Assembly: GCA_009869945.1 (NCBI GenBank)
Contig: WIXG01000003.1
Coordinates: 372,001 to 436,000 of the forward strand
DNA from: Mesaphorura yosii
Taxonomy: Eukaryota > Arthropoda > Collembola > Poduromorpha > Tullbergiidae
Direction: 5' to 3'
Length of the DNA: 64,000 nt
The position numbers were made by a program, and so were the translations under genes. A model generated the notes under the pieces. That model had not been told where the DNA came from. It did not search any database and saw only the letters and a program-made list of their open reading frames with translations. Of this stretch, positions 1-11,833 are shown piece by piece (position 1 is the first letter of the stretch; every line of letters begins with the position of its first letter).

Positions 1-842
1 TATCACCCATTCATTCATAAAAAGCAATGCAGTGAAATAATGCGTATCGCGCTTTAATTTTTTCATTATTCTTCATTTCATTGCTAATGCGTAGTTAGAC
101 AAACGTCGACAGGACCGACTGGAGTCCATTTGGTAAATCTGGCTGTATTTCAGATCATATCAACATCTTCGGTTTCTCGAAAAATGATCACACGTAGCGT
201 CAATCCAGAAATCAACTAATTAGAAAATTGAGCAGTATTTCGTCAGTATTTGCAGATATTATGCTGCCATTTCAGAGTGAAACACTTTGTTTCAGTTGTT
301 GAGTTGAGTTTCATGAGTTGAGTCATCATTGTCATCACTCATCTGTTTTTGGTTCTGTCCTAGAACTAGGACTGATTTTGAAGTGCATTTTGGCGTATCA
401 AACGAAACGGGATCAACTTGTCAATGCAGAATAGAACAGAACAGCAGCCACAACACCACTTCAGATGAAATGACTCTGTTTGCATTGTATAGATATAACA
501 TATTGACGTTGATTCACAGAACGCAGTGGACAGTGGACGATATGTCCAGCTTAATGAGGATGGGTTGCGATTACTCATCCCGTGTCTGTGCTTTGCTTTA
601 CTACTTCGGAGTAAAAACCGCAAATCAACCACAATTAGCGAAGGGAGTGCGAATTTGAATACTGACGATGAATCAAAAGTCAAAACGGAAATCGATGTCT
701 GATAAAATGCAAGGCAGCGTGCAGGCTGATTACTGCGAACCTGGTCTTCACCGGTATTTAAAGAGGGTACGGTGTTTTAATTATCTCACAAACTCGCCAC
801 TTACAAATAGCACCAGCACTAGATTCGGTTTCAGTTTTCGCA
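1..842. other. 5' flank of the PVF-like gene, no gene recognised
   Basis: This stretch precedes the start codon of the PVF-like gene. The two longest open frames, 329-658 on the plus strand and 366-683 on the minus strand, overlap each other, do not begin with ATG and show no family motif, so I treat them as chance frames. The 3' part probably holds the promoter and 5' untranslated region of the downstream gene. Confidence 0.5.
755..763 (+). promoter_or_regulatory. Possible TATA-like box of the PVF-like gene
   Basis: The run TATTTAAAG lies 80 bases before the ATG at 843. A transcript starting about 30 bases downstream would have a 5' leader of roughly 50 bases. This is only a motif match in an AT-rich context; no initiator is convincing. 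Confidence 0.2.
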
Positions 843-2427
843 ATGAACTTCCTAATTAAGTTTCCGTTCCGTCCTCGTACGCAATCGGTAGCGAAAGTAG
901 CGATTACATTAACTTTAGTTATGCATTTAATCTCAGCGTATGCGTATGGACTTTCTAAGATCCGCGAGTCGGATCCTTTCGGAAGACCAGAAATAATTCA
1001 AGAAAGCGTAAGTCTTGTCCAAGTTGTTCTGGTTGTGTATCCTGTTAAACCTAATAAATGTTTTAGCACGTGAATGATGACTCTTTTGTCAAGATATGGA
1101 CACGCCGTCACCATCGGTCGCGCCATCCCGAGAGCCTTCACTTTTGTGGCCTAGCAGTTTGTCACGCGGAGGGAAACGCAACCAGTTTAGGTTCGCAATC
1201 TTGCATTTTTCTTATGTGCCAGCCTCAATCGTAAAATTTTTGTTCTCCAATTTAGAAAAATGTCCACCTCGTTCTAATAACCTGATTGGAAACTCTCTGA
1301 AAGAACTAAGGTGCAAACCTCGTCCACAAATTGTCCAACTAAAACTACCTGGGCCAAATTATGACGTAAGAATGTACATGTCTAAACGAAAGTGATAGAC
1401 TGCAATGTTTCATTTGTTCTTCATGCAGCTAAACCCGTCAGTCGCAATTGTAAACCGCTGCGGTGGAAATTGTCGCACGAGCGCGTCCTGCCTGCCCACA
1501 AAAGTGTCTATGAAAGAAATTCTTGTAAGTCTTAAAATCTTATAATAATGGAAATCGCATAGGAATCGTAACGGAAATCTGGCAGGTCAATCAAATTGAC
1601 AAAGCTCGACTGGGAGCCGGCGACGGCAGCCGCGGATTTCGCCCCGAGTGCGCCCTCATAACTCTGGAAGAGCACGATGAATGTCGCTGTGGCTGTGAAA
1701 TCCAACCGCATCATTGCAACAGCAATCAGATGTACGACTTCGGGTCATGCTCCTGCATTTGCAGCAACTTGGACGAAAAGTATGAATGCGAGAAGCATCA
1801 ACACGAGCGTCTGCTACTAAAACGTAAAGACGTGCTGGCCCCAATTGACTTGCGGTTTCCCCAGAAGAAATGGAATCCTTCGACATGCACTTGCTCATGC
1901 CTGCACGAGAATGCCAGTGACGGGGACGAGAACAACAATTGTCCGAATGACTTGATGTGGGTTCCGAAACTGTGCAGGTGAGTTGTGAATGTCGCCGTCG
2001 CAATCAATGAACTCTTCGTACTCGGACATTCGTCTAGACGACTTGACCGTGAGATTTTGTCGCAGTCGCATCGTCGCATGTTGCACATCAAAGTTGCCTG
2101 ATTTATGTGAAAATGTATGATTTTCTGACATGTGCATTTTACGAGCTGCGGTGACAAGAGTTTCGTGACCTGACTTACTTTATTTCGACTTGACTGGCAT
2201 AGCAATGTGAAACAAAACTCGGTTTTATGCGCTTTCATGTATCGTTTTGGATTTTTCCTCGTGACTGAACACTGAACTTGCATTTTTTATGTTGCAGATG
2301 CGTTCGTGTACCAGCGTCAGATGATGCAACATCGCCCGATTCAGGAACAAGGGACATGAACCATGTTGAATCAATTGAACAGGGACCAAATTCAGTCGAA
2401 AATGTTGACATCGAGAACCTCATATAG
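843..2427 (+). CDS. Pvf: PDGF/VEGF-like growth factor (PVF type), complete, six exons
   Basis: Exons 843-1007, 1067-1184, 1256-1365, 1429-1524, 1586-1977 and 2298-2427 join in frame to 336 residues. Residues 16-36 are hydrophobic after a basic start, a signal peptide for secretion. The cystine-knot domain runs about 114-200: a first cysteine in LRCKPRP, then NPSVAIVNRCGGNC, then CLPTKV, then LEEHDECRCGCE, matching the PDGF/VEGF family order. Cysteines follow in the VEGF-C-like C-x10-C-x-C-x-C pattern (C207 to CSCIC), again at STCTCSC and finally CPNDLMWVPKLCRC. In arthropods PVFs activate the PVR receptor tyrosine kinase; that role is inferred from family. Oddities: the cysteine usual before RCGG is Val136, and the motif reads GGNC as in PDGF-C/D rather than GGCC. 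The ATG at 843 is the first in frame before the signal peptide. The last intron (1978-2297, 320 bases) holds nothing I recognise. Family assignment is firm; the paralogue is not determined. Confidence 0.88.
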
Positions 2428-2442
2428 TCCAGAGGACTATAT
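2422..2442 (+). other. Perfect hairpin across the PVF stop codon
   Basis: ATATAGTCC, loop AGA, GGACTATAT form a perfect nine-base-pair stem. The in-frame stop TAG is at 2425-2427, inside the left arm. It would form in the mRNA at the end of translation; any effect is unknown. Confidence 0.6.
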
Positions 2443-2512
2443 TAAATCCGAACGTAACTATTCCTCACGCTTTAGTAATTACACTCTGTGCAAAAACTAC
2501 AAACGGCATGTG

Positions 2513-2518
2513 AATAAA
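2513..2518 (+). terminator. Candidate poly(A) signal of the PVF-like gene
   Basis: AATAAA lies 86 bases after the stop codon. A second AATAAA is at 2705-2710. Either would give a short 3' untranslated region; the sequence does not decide between them. Confidence 0.4.
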
Positions 2519-3060
2519 TTCGCAAATCTTGCAACGTTCATCGTTTCTAGATTACACGCTTGTAAAATCGCGAATACGAACTCCTTGGGGTGATATTCTC
2601 GTACACGCATTAAACACAATACACAAGGTTAAAGGGTTTTAAACAAGGCATCAAAGAAGTATTCTGTAAAAGTTGGCTCGACTCGGTGACTTTGCCAGTT
2701 TTAAAATAAATGTTTTCGCGTGTTCGCTCTGTGCATGTGCGATGTGTTTGTCTAAACAGATTCAGCTTCCACCAACAGAATCAAAACCTCTGGGTATTTT
2801 TGCTATGGCCTAACCAGTGCCAGTGAGAAAGTGATTCGCTCATCTCAACTCTTTTCAACTCAAAATCTGCACACACACGTATATAATGTAGATTGCTGAA
2901 CAAAACAAATTGTTCTATTTCCCCCGAAGAAATGTAAATATTTGCTTCTATTTATGTTCGGCGACCTCGCAAATCAATATCATAAGACTTTCTTTCATGT
3001 TTGTCAGCAAATATCAGCAGGCATTAGATCAGCACTAGCGTCTCGGAGGAGCATGAAACC

Positions 3061-3078
3061 GTGATCGTGATCGTGATC
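3061..3078. repeat. Short tandem repeat (GTGATC)3
   Basis: Three exact copies of GTGATC in a row, followed by a degenerate copy. Too short to be more than a simple repeat. Confidence 0.7.
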
Positions 3079-6000
3079 GCTGATATTTCAATTTAAAAAT
3101 AGATTTCCATCATTTTAGTCTTCTCTACTCGCTGACTGTCGCTTTTATTGACTCTTGACCTCCAAGCAAAACTTTTGAACCAGAAACTTTACAAAAGTCG
3201 CCGAAACCGAGACGGAACTCTAAGCAAAAGCTGAATTGAGTGGGAGTCGGATTCTAATCCTTTGCATTGGCATTTTAAAACTTTCTCTTTCAATCTTTGC
3301 TTCCCTGCGCCTTGCGCCTGCCTTGCACTTTACGCTGTATTACTCTAAACTTTACCTTGCCTGGATCTCGAGCGTTGTGCTTGCGCAGTGCCCACGATCC
3401 AATTACTGGAGACAATCATTAACACTGCTGCGCTCAGAGTCGCAGTCATAAGGGAGTGAGACCCAGAGCGATGACAGCGATGATAATTCATAGTTATTAA
3501 CTTGTTGTGCCAACAACGACGGAATGACGTGACTCGGCTGCTTTGTCTTTGACGCAAGCGATGCGAACGCGAAGACAAGCAAAACGGAAGCCGTCCGCTT
3601 TGCGCTATTTTATCGCATTGTTCACAGATTTTCTCACATAACTTCACTCCAACTGCGGGCGGTAATTGGCTTGACTCAAAATGCTACAACTACAAAGTTT
3701 GTCATAACTTTAAAATTAGCACGTTGTCTCAATTCAATGCTCACTTTCTTCTTGAAACGTGCTACTCACTGCTACTGTTGCTCCTTTGACCCTTAACAAG
3801 ATTCTGATGGATAAAACGATACGAACAACATCGAAGACGACGCGCCTCGATGAGACGAGACGCGATCAAGACACAAGACGAAGACGAAGATGAAGCGAAG
3901 ATTAGATACTCACATCAGTTTGGTATGAAAGTATAAATGATGATAAACGATCGCCATGGATCGTGGATCTTTCTCTAAAAAAGTGGTCTTATGACTTGAC
4001 TTGACTCGGCTTTGGCTGGCTTGGCCGTATTGTTATTTACTGAATGGAGCGACACGAGACGCGACCGACACGACCAAACACAGGCAGGCACAAGTACCAA
4101 ATTCCGTACAATGCGAGTTTAAATTGTGTGTTATAACTTCATCATTGTGATACTGTGATTATTGAGTTACTGACGAGTCAAAGGGTTGCAAAGTTAGCCG
4201 TACGCGTAGGAGCAAGGAGTAAGTCGTCTCAAAGTCTCGTTATGCATTCGCGTTATGGCATTTAGTTATACGAAATACGAAGCTGGAGAGAGCCCAAACA
4301 AACACAAGACACAAACACTCCTCACAGCCCCGTCCTCTCGTTCTGTCGTGGAATGAGAGATGAACGGGTCGGTCGGGCCGCCGGTTGACTGGCTGACTGG
4401 CTGCTTAGATCTGGTTGTCAATCAGATCATAAACTTGGCCGGCCGACCAAATGGAACATCTCACGTTTAGGTTAGCTGCATGTTTAGTTCGATGGAATTT
4501 GGAATTTTGTGCAGTCAAGCCAGCCAGCAAAGCCAAAGCCGGAGCCGTGAGCAAGGCAAGAATTTGATCGACATCATATTTCGTGGGCTCACATTCATTG
4601 TAATTCTAATGAACTTTGCTTCGCTGTCTCTGTTCTGTACTGTGTTATCATTTTCATGATAATGTGTCAGCATTTTATTATTATCATTCATTCATCGAAG
4701 ACGAGGTGATGAATGCTGCTCGTATCTCGTATCACGTAAAAAAAGGTCATGTCTGATGTCATGCTGATCTTTTGTGTCTGCGAGGGACAAAATTATAATT
4801 TCTTAAGAATCAATGAGCAACATGAGACGACTCATCTTAGGTTGGGAGAATGTTTCGGCACGTCAAAACAATGACACTACATTTTGAGTAGATCGAGTCG
4901 CCGTCGCCTTCCCCTGCCTGCGCCTCTTCGTCGGCAAATTCCAAATGTGGGTCCTTTAATTAAAATTTGCGAACACACTAGCCAAAATGCCCATAAAAGT
5001 CACCACCACCGTGGCGGCTACCTTTAATACATGCAAATTATGCCCAGCGTGCGACTAATTAAAAGCCTTTCTGTTATAAAGGAAAGGAGGTGCTGACAGT
5101 TCCCAGCAAAAATGCCCAGACTCAAGTTTTTATTCAAAGGAAACAGGCAATGTCGTAATTTCAGATTATTGTTGACACCACACACTGCTGGTGCCGTAAT
5201 AGTAATTTAGTGAGTGGCTTGAGCCGAGTGACCAAGCATGGAGCACGTACGTTCGTGCCTTGAAGGATCCTCATAAATTGGGACTTGTTACTGTTACGAT
5301 TTACTTAACACTATGAAGCTCACAGCAGGAAACAAGCACCAGCACAGTCATTGTCACCAGCCAGTCACAGTCACTTGGTTGTTAGAGATCCACGAGGTCA
5401 TTTTTTAAACGCGCTGGAATGCAGTCCGAGTCTATAAGCCATAAGCCTGAATCCTTCCACTTGACGATGCACCAAATTAAATATGAAAGAGCAGTCATGC
5501 ATGCGGCTGCGCTGCGAATAAAACTGTTCTGTTTCTATTTCACGGAGACGAAGACGTGTTATTCACGCATCATAAACCTTAATCTCGATTCTCGTATCCA
5601 TATCCATGCCCAGTTTAATATACAATTATGAGCAATCATAAAGTAGCTAGCAAGTAACACGAAGCGGAGCAGAGTCCTGCCAGAAACCTGCAATCAGCGC
5701 AAATGGACACGAATTGCATTATTGCGCTGCGCAACCTCCCATAAAAGGGCGAAAGACGAAAAGTATCGTCATCGTCATAAAGTTATTTAGCTTGGGTTGG
5801 CAGTGCGATTTATAACAACTTCCTGGCATTATTCATTATCCCACTTGATTTACTACCGAACGTTAACCACCCAAACACTACAGCGAGTCACGAAGTGTGA
5901 ACCACAGCACGAAGCGACGCTTCTGCCGCTGTTTCTACGCACACACGCAGTATGCACTTGAGATTCTGATCTTTCATTATTTTTCTGATTCGCGCAATTT

Positions 6001-6286
6001 TCTGTCAGCTCAAACGCTTTAATTAACAACACGTCCACGTCAAGCCCTTAATCAAATACCGAGCTAGAGCCAACGCCAACGGCTCTGACCCTGATTAAAT
6101 TAAGTTTGTAAAACAAACACGCACAGCACGCACGCGGCACGCACAAATTGCAATTGCGTACAGGGCGGACAAGGCTTCCAACTCGCCCCATCACCCATCA
6201 CCAGGAACATGCATAGCGTAGTTGGATTAAGCAATTAAGCACTGAAATGGCGCGGCGTGTCAAATTAAAAATGCTGCTAAACTTAC

Positions 6287-9200
6287 GTCCGTGAGGGCAG
6301 CCAACTTCGTCCGTGCCGTCGTCGCAATCTGAAACCATCAGTGCATTCGGGGAATTTATTAATGTTGGATCAAGAGTTCAATCATAATCATAATCATCAA
6401 GTAATCATTAAACGTAACTGGTGATCACTGATATAAGGAGAGGTAAAGCCGGTTGCAATTGGGATTTTAAGTACAGTTGTAACTGGAACTTACCCACGAT
6501 GCTGTTACATCGTTTGGAGTTGGACTTGCATTTGCCAAGATCGCAAGAAAATTGTCCGGGTGGACAGCCATCTAGAAAAGATTAATATTTTACATTAATA
6601 CAATTTTGACAAAAAAAGTACGATCGAGTGCTCTTTTAGGAGTACTTCAGTGTTGAGTATTAATGTGGGTTAAACACTGGATTTTGGTTTTAGAATAGTT
6701 AAATCAGATTCTCAGCTTCATTGTTAGCATTTGATTTAGTTAATACGGAACTCTGGTCTACACTGTAATCAAACAATAAAAGCCTGAAAAGGGCTTTGTT
6801 ATTGCATTAAATTAAGACGATACGGAGTCTAGAATTATGGAATAAATCCAGTTAGTCGTTAATCAGCTATTCTGTTATTCTATTAATGTGTGAGTCAATA
6901 AAGTAGTACAGTACATTAAGGGGTTCTTGATCTTATTCAAGTGTTGAATGTCATTACTCCGTGCGCCCGCACGAAAGTGTTAACATGATTTGGCTCAATT
7001 TATATGATTTATGACTGCGATCGTATCATATCTTTGTACATTGTGCCTTTCATCAGAAGATTAATTTCTCATGCTGCATGTCAACACGCATTCATTCATT
7101 CTCCTGTACAATGCTACCAAAACATGCGTCCTCATGCCACATGCTACGTGAGACACACGTTACGTGATAATAATTGTGAATTAATATATCATTAGCAAGC
7201 ACGGGCATGAGCCTGAGCGAGTTACCAGTTGCAGTGCAGTTGTTTTCATCGCTGTAGTCCTCGCAGTCCGGCACGCCATCGCAGATTTGATCCGAGCAGA
7301 TAACCGCAGCACCATTCGAGCACCGGACTTGATCGTCTGCACGGCAGTCATCGCGGACGGATGGAGTTGGAACCGGGATGCTTGGACCACCGCCGCCGGA
7401 TGGACGTCGCGTGGTGGTTTTCGGTGTCGTGATTGGAGGAGTGACGACTGGAGCTAAATAGACAAATTGTGCCTAAATACATACTCGAAACACGATGTAC
7501 GATGCACATGCGAGCATGCATGCATGCATGCAAGAGCGAGAAAGACTTCCAAGTTGTCGTCGCTGGTGAGCTCTCCTCATTATGTCAATTTCATAATCTG
7601 TCATGTCGTGTTTACAATGTAAATTTATGTTAAGGGTCCGCAAAGCAAGGCAACGCCTGGGAGATTAAGATATTAAAGCGTTAAAGCAATACGGAACTGA
7701 AGATACCAGAATACGCGAAGCTTTTTGCCTTACGAGATGCAATTCATCTCAATTTCTCACTTTTCTCTAATCTCCGTGTACGTGTTCGATTATGCATGGT
7801 TTTTAACAACGACAGCAAGACTTTACTTTAAAGATAACACAATGAACAACACATTCACATTGCCTAGTATCTGATGAGTTGAAATTTTTCTTAATCCTTT
7901 TAACTTGAAAAATCTTCACGCAAGCTTATTTCTCGCCTCTGCCTGCAAGCCACAGAAAAGTGAGACTTGGACGCACGCTCGATTTTTCTCACTTCTCAAA
8001 CTTTAAATCAAGCATTAACAAACAGCAAGCAGGGGAGCAAACGCTAAGGCAAAGAGGCTTTCTTCAGACTTCGTTCGTCCAGGACAAGCAAAAGATTCTT
8101 TTCAGCACTTGAATGCGACTATGCGAGATTTGAGAGTGAAAGAAAGTCAATTGTGGCACTACAAACTGTTGAGCATGAGGATCTTCTCTATTTGTATTGG
8201 AAACAAGAAAAACTTGTTCTGTTCTCGTTCTGTGCCGTGATTTGCTTGAACAAAATACCAATACAAATCCCTGGCTTAAGTATGGGGTTTAGCTCGATGG
8301 CTCGACCACACAAAACCAAGAGTCAAGCAAGGCCCAGTATCCTAGACAAAGACGCAAGGGTTGCTGCACCGCTTGAAGTTACGTCAAGAGTCACGATCCA
8401 TGAATCATGGAATCGTGGCTGATGGACATAAATTATACCATTTACTGACGATGCATTGGAAGTGCAATAATGTGTGCATGAAAGAGTTAACTATTATGTA
8501 TTTGCTTTGACTTTCTGAAACTGAAATGAATCAAGAAGTCAAGCCAATCACACCATCTCGCTGGCGTGAAGTTAACTTTTAACTGGGTTTCACATATGGA
8601 AACTAACGAGGCTGGCTTTTGGTTCGCCTTTGGAGATGAACTAAAGAATAAGGAAATGGAATCGAAGTGATTCCTTGCTGTTATAGCTGCACTCGGACTC
8701 TACCATTTAAATGTCCATCATTATGCACCGTTCAATTTGTCGAATTTCATTCCTCAAATACAACATATAAACTAGGTTCTTTTAAAGGCTTGAGTGGCAG
8801 GCGCTTCTGGCGTATTACACTACCATAAATTCCCGGAAACGCATAAAATACGCAAACGTGTTGCGTAATGGTAATAATAATTCTTGGCACTCGCAAGAGC
8901 CATTAAAATAACACTGCAACATGGAACGAGCAATGAGATGCAGAAGATGACATGCGACAGAAGAAAAATATCTCCGAGATCTTCATCTTTTTATCTTCAT
9001 CTTCATTACTCATCGCAGATTCTAAGCTGTGCTGATGGTGATGCTGCGCCTTACGCTTTGAGGAAAAATATTCTTGGGTGTTCGATCGTTCATTCCCTCG
9101 TGCGCGTGCCGCGTGCTCATCTCGCCCTGCATTCACATTTGCATCTCGTTGCTCTATTTTATGATTAATGATCCCACAAAGGAGATTATTTATGCTTCTT

Positions 9201-11833
9201 AAAAATCCATCTTTTCCGTACTACTAAAATATTATTTTCACAAGATCGTAAACTTGATAATATTTTAGTGTGAAACCTGAAATGCCTGCTTGGCCTGGCT
9301 CACCACACTTATATTTTTGCAACGCGGAGACGATCTCATCTTGTCTCATCTCATCTCAGCGTCATCAACGCCATCGTCTTACATTTGCTACGACCGTGCA
9401 AGAAAGCGGTAACCATCTTGTCGTGAACGAGTTCACCGTTCGAGTTTAAATTACAAGTGTAAGCGCCTCTAATGAGTTAATTCAGGACAGCACTGAATAC
9501 TAATCGAGCAGTGGCGGCTCCTCAAATTAGTCTACAACTTGTCTTCATCAGAGAATGCATGATTGCATGATGCTGTGATGGCCTGATCGCAATTACAATC
9601 TAGGGCATACGACCGACCGGTGGATGGCAAGAACAAAGGCGTGGTGGAAGAGTTAAGCCTCGCTGATGCAAATTTATGACTCAAATCATTGGCGAAGCTG
9701 ATTGCCACTCCAATCACGTCTTCCGGTAAGGTTTCTGGAAGCAGGCAAAATTTTGGCTGACTGGCCCGAAAACTGAGGCATAAATAACCTTATAAATAGT
9801 AATCTTGTTAGGCTATCAAACACCAACACCCAAAGCCGGTGTAGCAGAAGCGGAGGTAATACAGGAAGAAAAGCTTTCTGAGGTAAAAATCGGGTTCGAT
9901 CACAAGAAATGTTAAGCGCCCAATTTTGGGCTAAAATTTGGAGACTTCAGCTACCAAGCATATAACGCCCTAAATTTTTGCTTACAAGCTCAAAGCCAGT
10001 AAACTTATTTGAAATCAAGCAATTTGTGAGACTAAAACAGTAGTTGAGTACTATTTGTAGATTGATCGAGCTGTGGAAGAAACCTTGCTAAACTCACCGC
10101 TTGTCGTGCTCGTCGTTCTTGACGGGCATCCCCTTTCGTCACTGGCATCGGGACAGTCGGCCACTCCATTGCAGAGGGCGGACAGCGAAACGCACTGGCC
10201 GGTGGTGGAACACGTGAACTCTGTGCTTCGGCAGACGGACGGCGGAGGAGGTGCTAAACAAGCGGTACCCACATTGGTCAGCGGCAGGAATTAAAAAATC
10301 GCAATTCGCAATCGCAGGACAAGATGCTGATTGCTTATGCACATTCAGTTTCACAGGACATTCAAAGCTTCAAACAGTTTCCCAAATTGGCCCGAATAAA
10401 CATTTGCAATTTGCATTTGCTGAATCGCGGTGCAAGTTTGCAGCACGACACTCGCATCCCAGCATGACGATTACGAATCAAGCACATTATGCAATACATT
10501 ACTATTCCCTGCTCTCTTGCTATTTAAATTAAATTAAAACGATTGATAGCATGCAGATTCGTGTGCAAGATTAAGAATTGGAATAAATCTCATGCTGTGT
10601 ACGAAATTTGCTGGCCCAAGAAAGACTAAAAGTGAAAGTCATCATTCATCACGAATCGTGAATCTGTGCTTAGAGTCTTGTGATATTTGAATATTACTCG
10701 CTTATGTACGCACAGGTTCCAGATAAATCCGACATACCTCCCGCACCAACGTCCACCACCGAGAATCCATCCCGCTTTACTCGCAATGGTCCCATCGTGC
10801 CAATCTCAAAGAATTCTTCAAATTCGTCCACAATTTTCTCCTGCGTCACTTCGCGACCTTCGACGCCCATATCAAATACCGTGCGAACGTAGCCTGTCTC
10901 TCTGATATCTCTGCAGGAGAAGTGATAATACACAATTTTGAAAAATTCACCAATAATTGACAACACGGTCATCAGGCCATCAGTCAAAGAATCAAAGATT
11001 CACGTACTCAAATCGGATAACTTTCACAGTTACAACGTCCAGAGTCGTTGACCGCATGATTGTCCGTTCCAATTCCTCTTCATAAACGAGAAATGTGGAT
11101 GAAGTTTGAGATTCCAGAGCGGGACTCCAACTTTTGCCGATTGTGAGCGTTGTGCGGTAAAATCCTGCATGGAAGCAAGTAAACAAGTGCGTCAGTGATT
11201 CTTCACAGTAAAGTAGTAGTGATAGTGAGGACAAAACTTACGCCTGTATTCATCGTCATCGTCCTCCACTCCGGAACCAGGTCGCACTGGCCTCGGTCGT
11301 CCTGGTCCTTCACCCGATCCGTCCCCGGAACTTTCAATCAAGTCTTCATCGTCTGTCTGTCGAATAGTTCTCCTACGAAGTTCATCGGCAATTGTTTCAA
11401 GAGGAATCGCAGTCGTCGTCGTTGTGGTCGTAAACGGAGGGGTTTTTGGTGTCGCCGGCTGTTTCCCATAGTCTTGAAAGTCGTCATCGAAATCCGTGAC
11501 AAAATCTTCCCACTCGTTCCGTCTTCGCCGCGGTCCATCTCTTAGGCGGTTAACGCTGTTGCTACTGCGGCCAGATAAGACGAGGTTCCGACTCCGTTGA
11601 TGCTGGTAGTGGTGTCCATTTGTAGTCCTCGAACGACCACGACTTCGTACTGGGAGATGTTGGCTTGAATTTGTACTATTATTGTATGCGATATCAGTAA
11701 TACTATGTACAGACTTATTGAGATGATGCTGGTGATGATTATGAGTGCTTGATATATTTAAAGTTGCAGTTGATGACGATAATAAAGATTTGGTGCTGCT
11801 TTCTTCCTCGAAATTAAGGTCCAGGTCGGGTTT
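6287..11833 (-). CDS. trol: Perlecan amino-terminal part: GAG region, SEA domain, three LDLa modules (partial gene)
   Basis: Minus-strand exons in transcript order: 11242-11833, 11008-11164, 10738-10910, 10098-10253, 7226-7453, 6494-6571 and 6287-6328. All junctions keep phase and use GT-AG. The first exon is Ser/His/Asn-rich (HNHHQHH), then basic ([10 protein letters not shown]), then acidic with Ser-Gly sites ([25 protein letters not shown]), as in perlecan domain I where heparan sulfate is attached. The next two exons encode a SEA-type domain ([13 protein letters not shown] ... [20 protein letters not shown]). Then come a Pro-rich linker and three LDL-receptor class A modules with six-cysteine patterns and acidic ends: [32 protein letters not shown] and [12 protein letters not shown] Thr/Pro-rich linker separates modules one and two. 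The product should be a secreted basement-membrane proteoglycan. The 3' part of the gene is not found in the window. An SEA-LDLa protein other than perlecan is possible, but SGD-SEA-LDLa is the perlecan order. Confidence 0.8.
6572..7225 (-). other. Perlecan intron
   Basis: A 654-base intron between the second and third LDLa exons, with donor GTAACT and acceptor TTTCTAG on the minus strand. It splits codons in phase 1, like the flanking introns, as expected for shuffled LDLa modules. Nothing else is recognised in it. Confidence 0.6.
7514..7532. repeat. GCAT tetranucleotide repeat
   Basis: Four exact GCAT units plus a partial unit. A microsatellite inside a perlecan intron. Confidence 0.8.
9223..9269. 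repeat. AT-rich inverted repeat, 13-base perfect arms
   Basis: ACTAAAATATTAT at 9223-9235 is matched exactly by its reverse complement at 9257-9269. An inner stem CAAG/CTTG closes an eight-base loop. At 47 bases it is short for a microRNA precursor. It may be a remnant of a small inverted-repeat element. Confidence 0.6.
10254..10737 (-). other. Perlecan intron
   Basis: A 484-base intron between the SEA domain and the first LDLa exon, with donor GTATGT and acceptor TGTTTAG on the minus strand, phase 1. Nothing else seen. Confidence 0.6.

Larger units (their letters stand above)
2428..6286. other. 3' end of PVF gene and gene-free stretch, probably a perlecan intron
   Basis: After the PVF 3' untranslated region I find no coding exon on either strand. 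The last recognised perlecan exon ends at 6287 with a good GTAAGT donor, so the minus-strand perlecan transcript must continue leftwards through this interval. No following LDLa, immunoglobulin or laminin-type exon could be recognised here. The stretch holds scattered direct repeats of short words, including GTGATC at 3061 and ACTTG at 3994. Confidence 0.5.
7454..10097 (-). other. Perlecan intron containing an AT-rich hairpin
   Basis: A 2.6 kb intron between LDLa modules one and two, with donor GTGAGT and acceptor TATTTAG on the minus strand. No further LDLa module could be read in it on the minus strand. It contains the GCAT repeat at 7514 and the inverted repeat at 9223-9269. Confidence 0.55.

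Noticed and set aside
329-683. Open frames on both strands upstream of PVF
   Set aside because: Overlapping each other, no ATG at the ORF start, no homology recognised and no link by splicing to the PVF exons.
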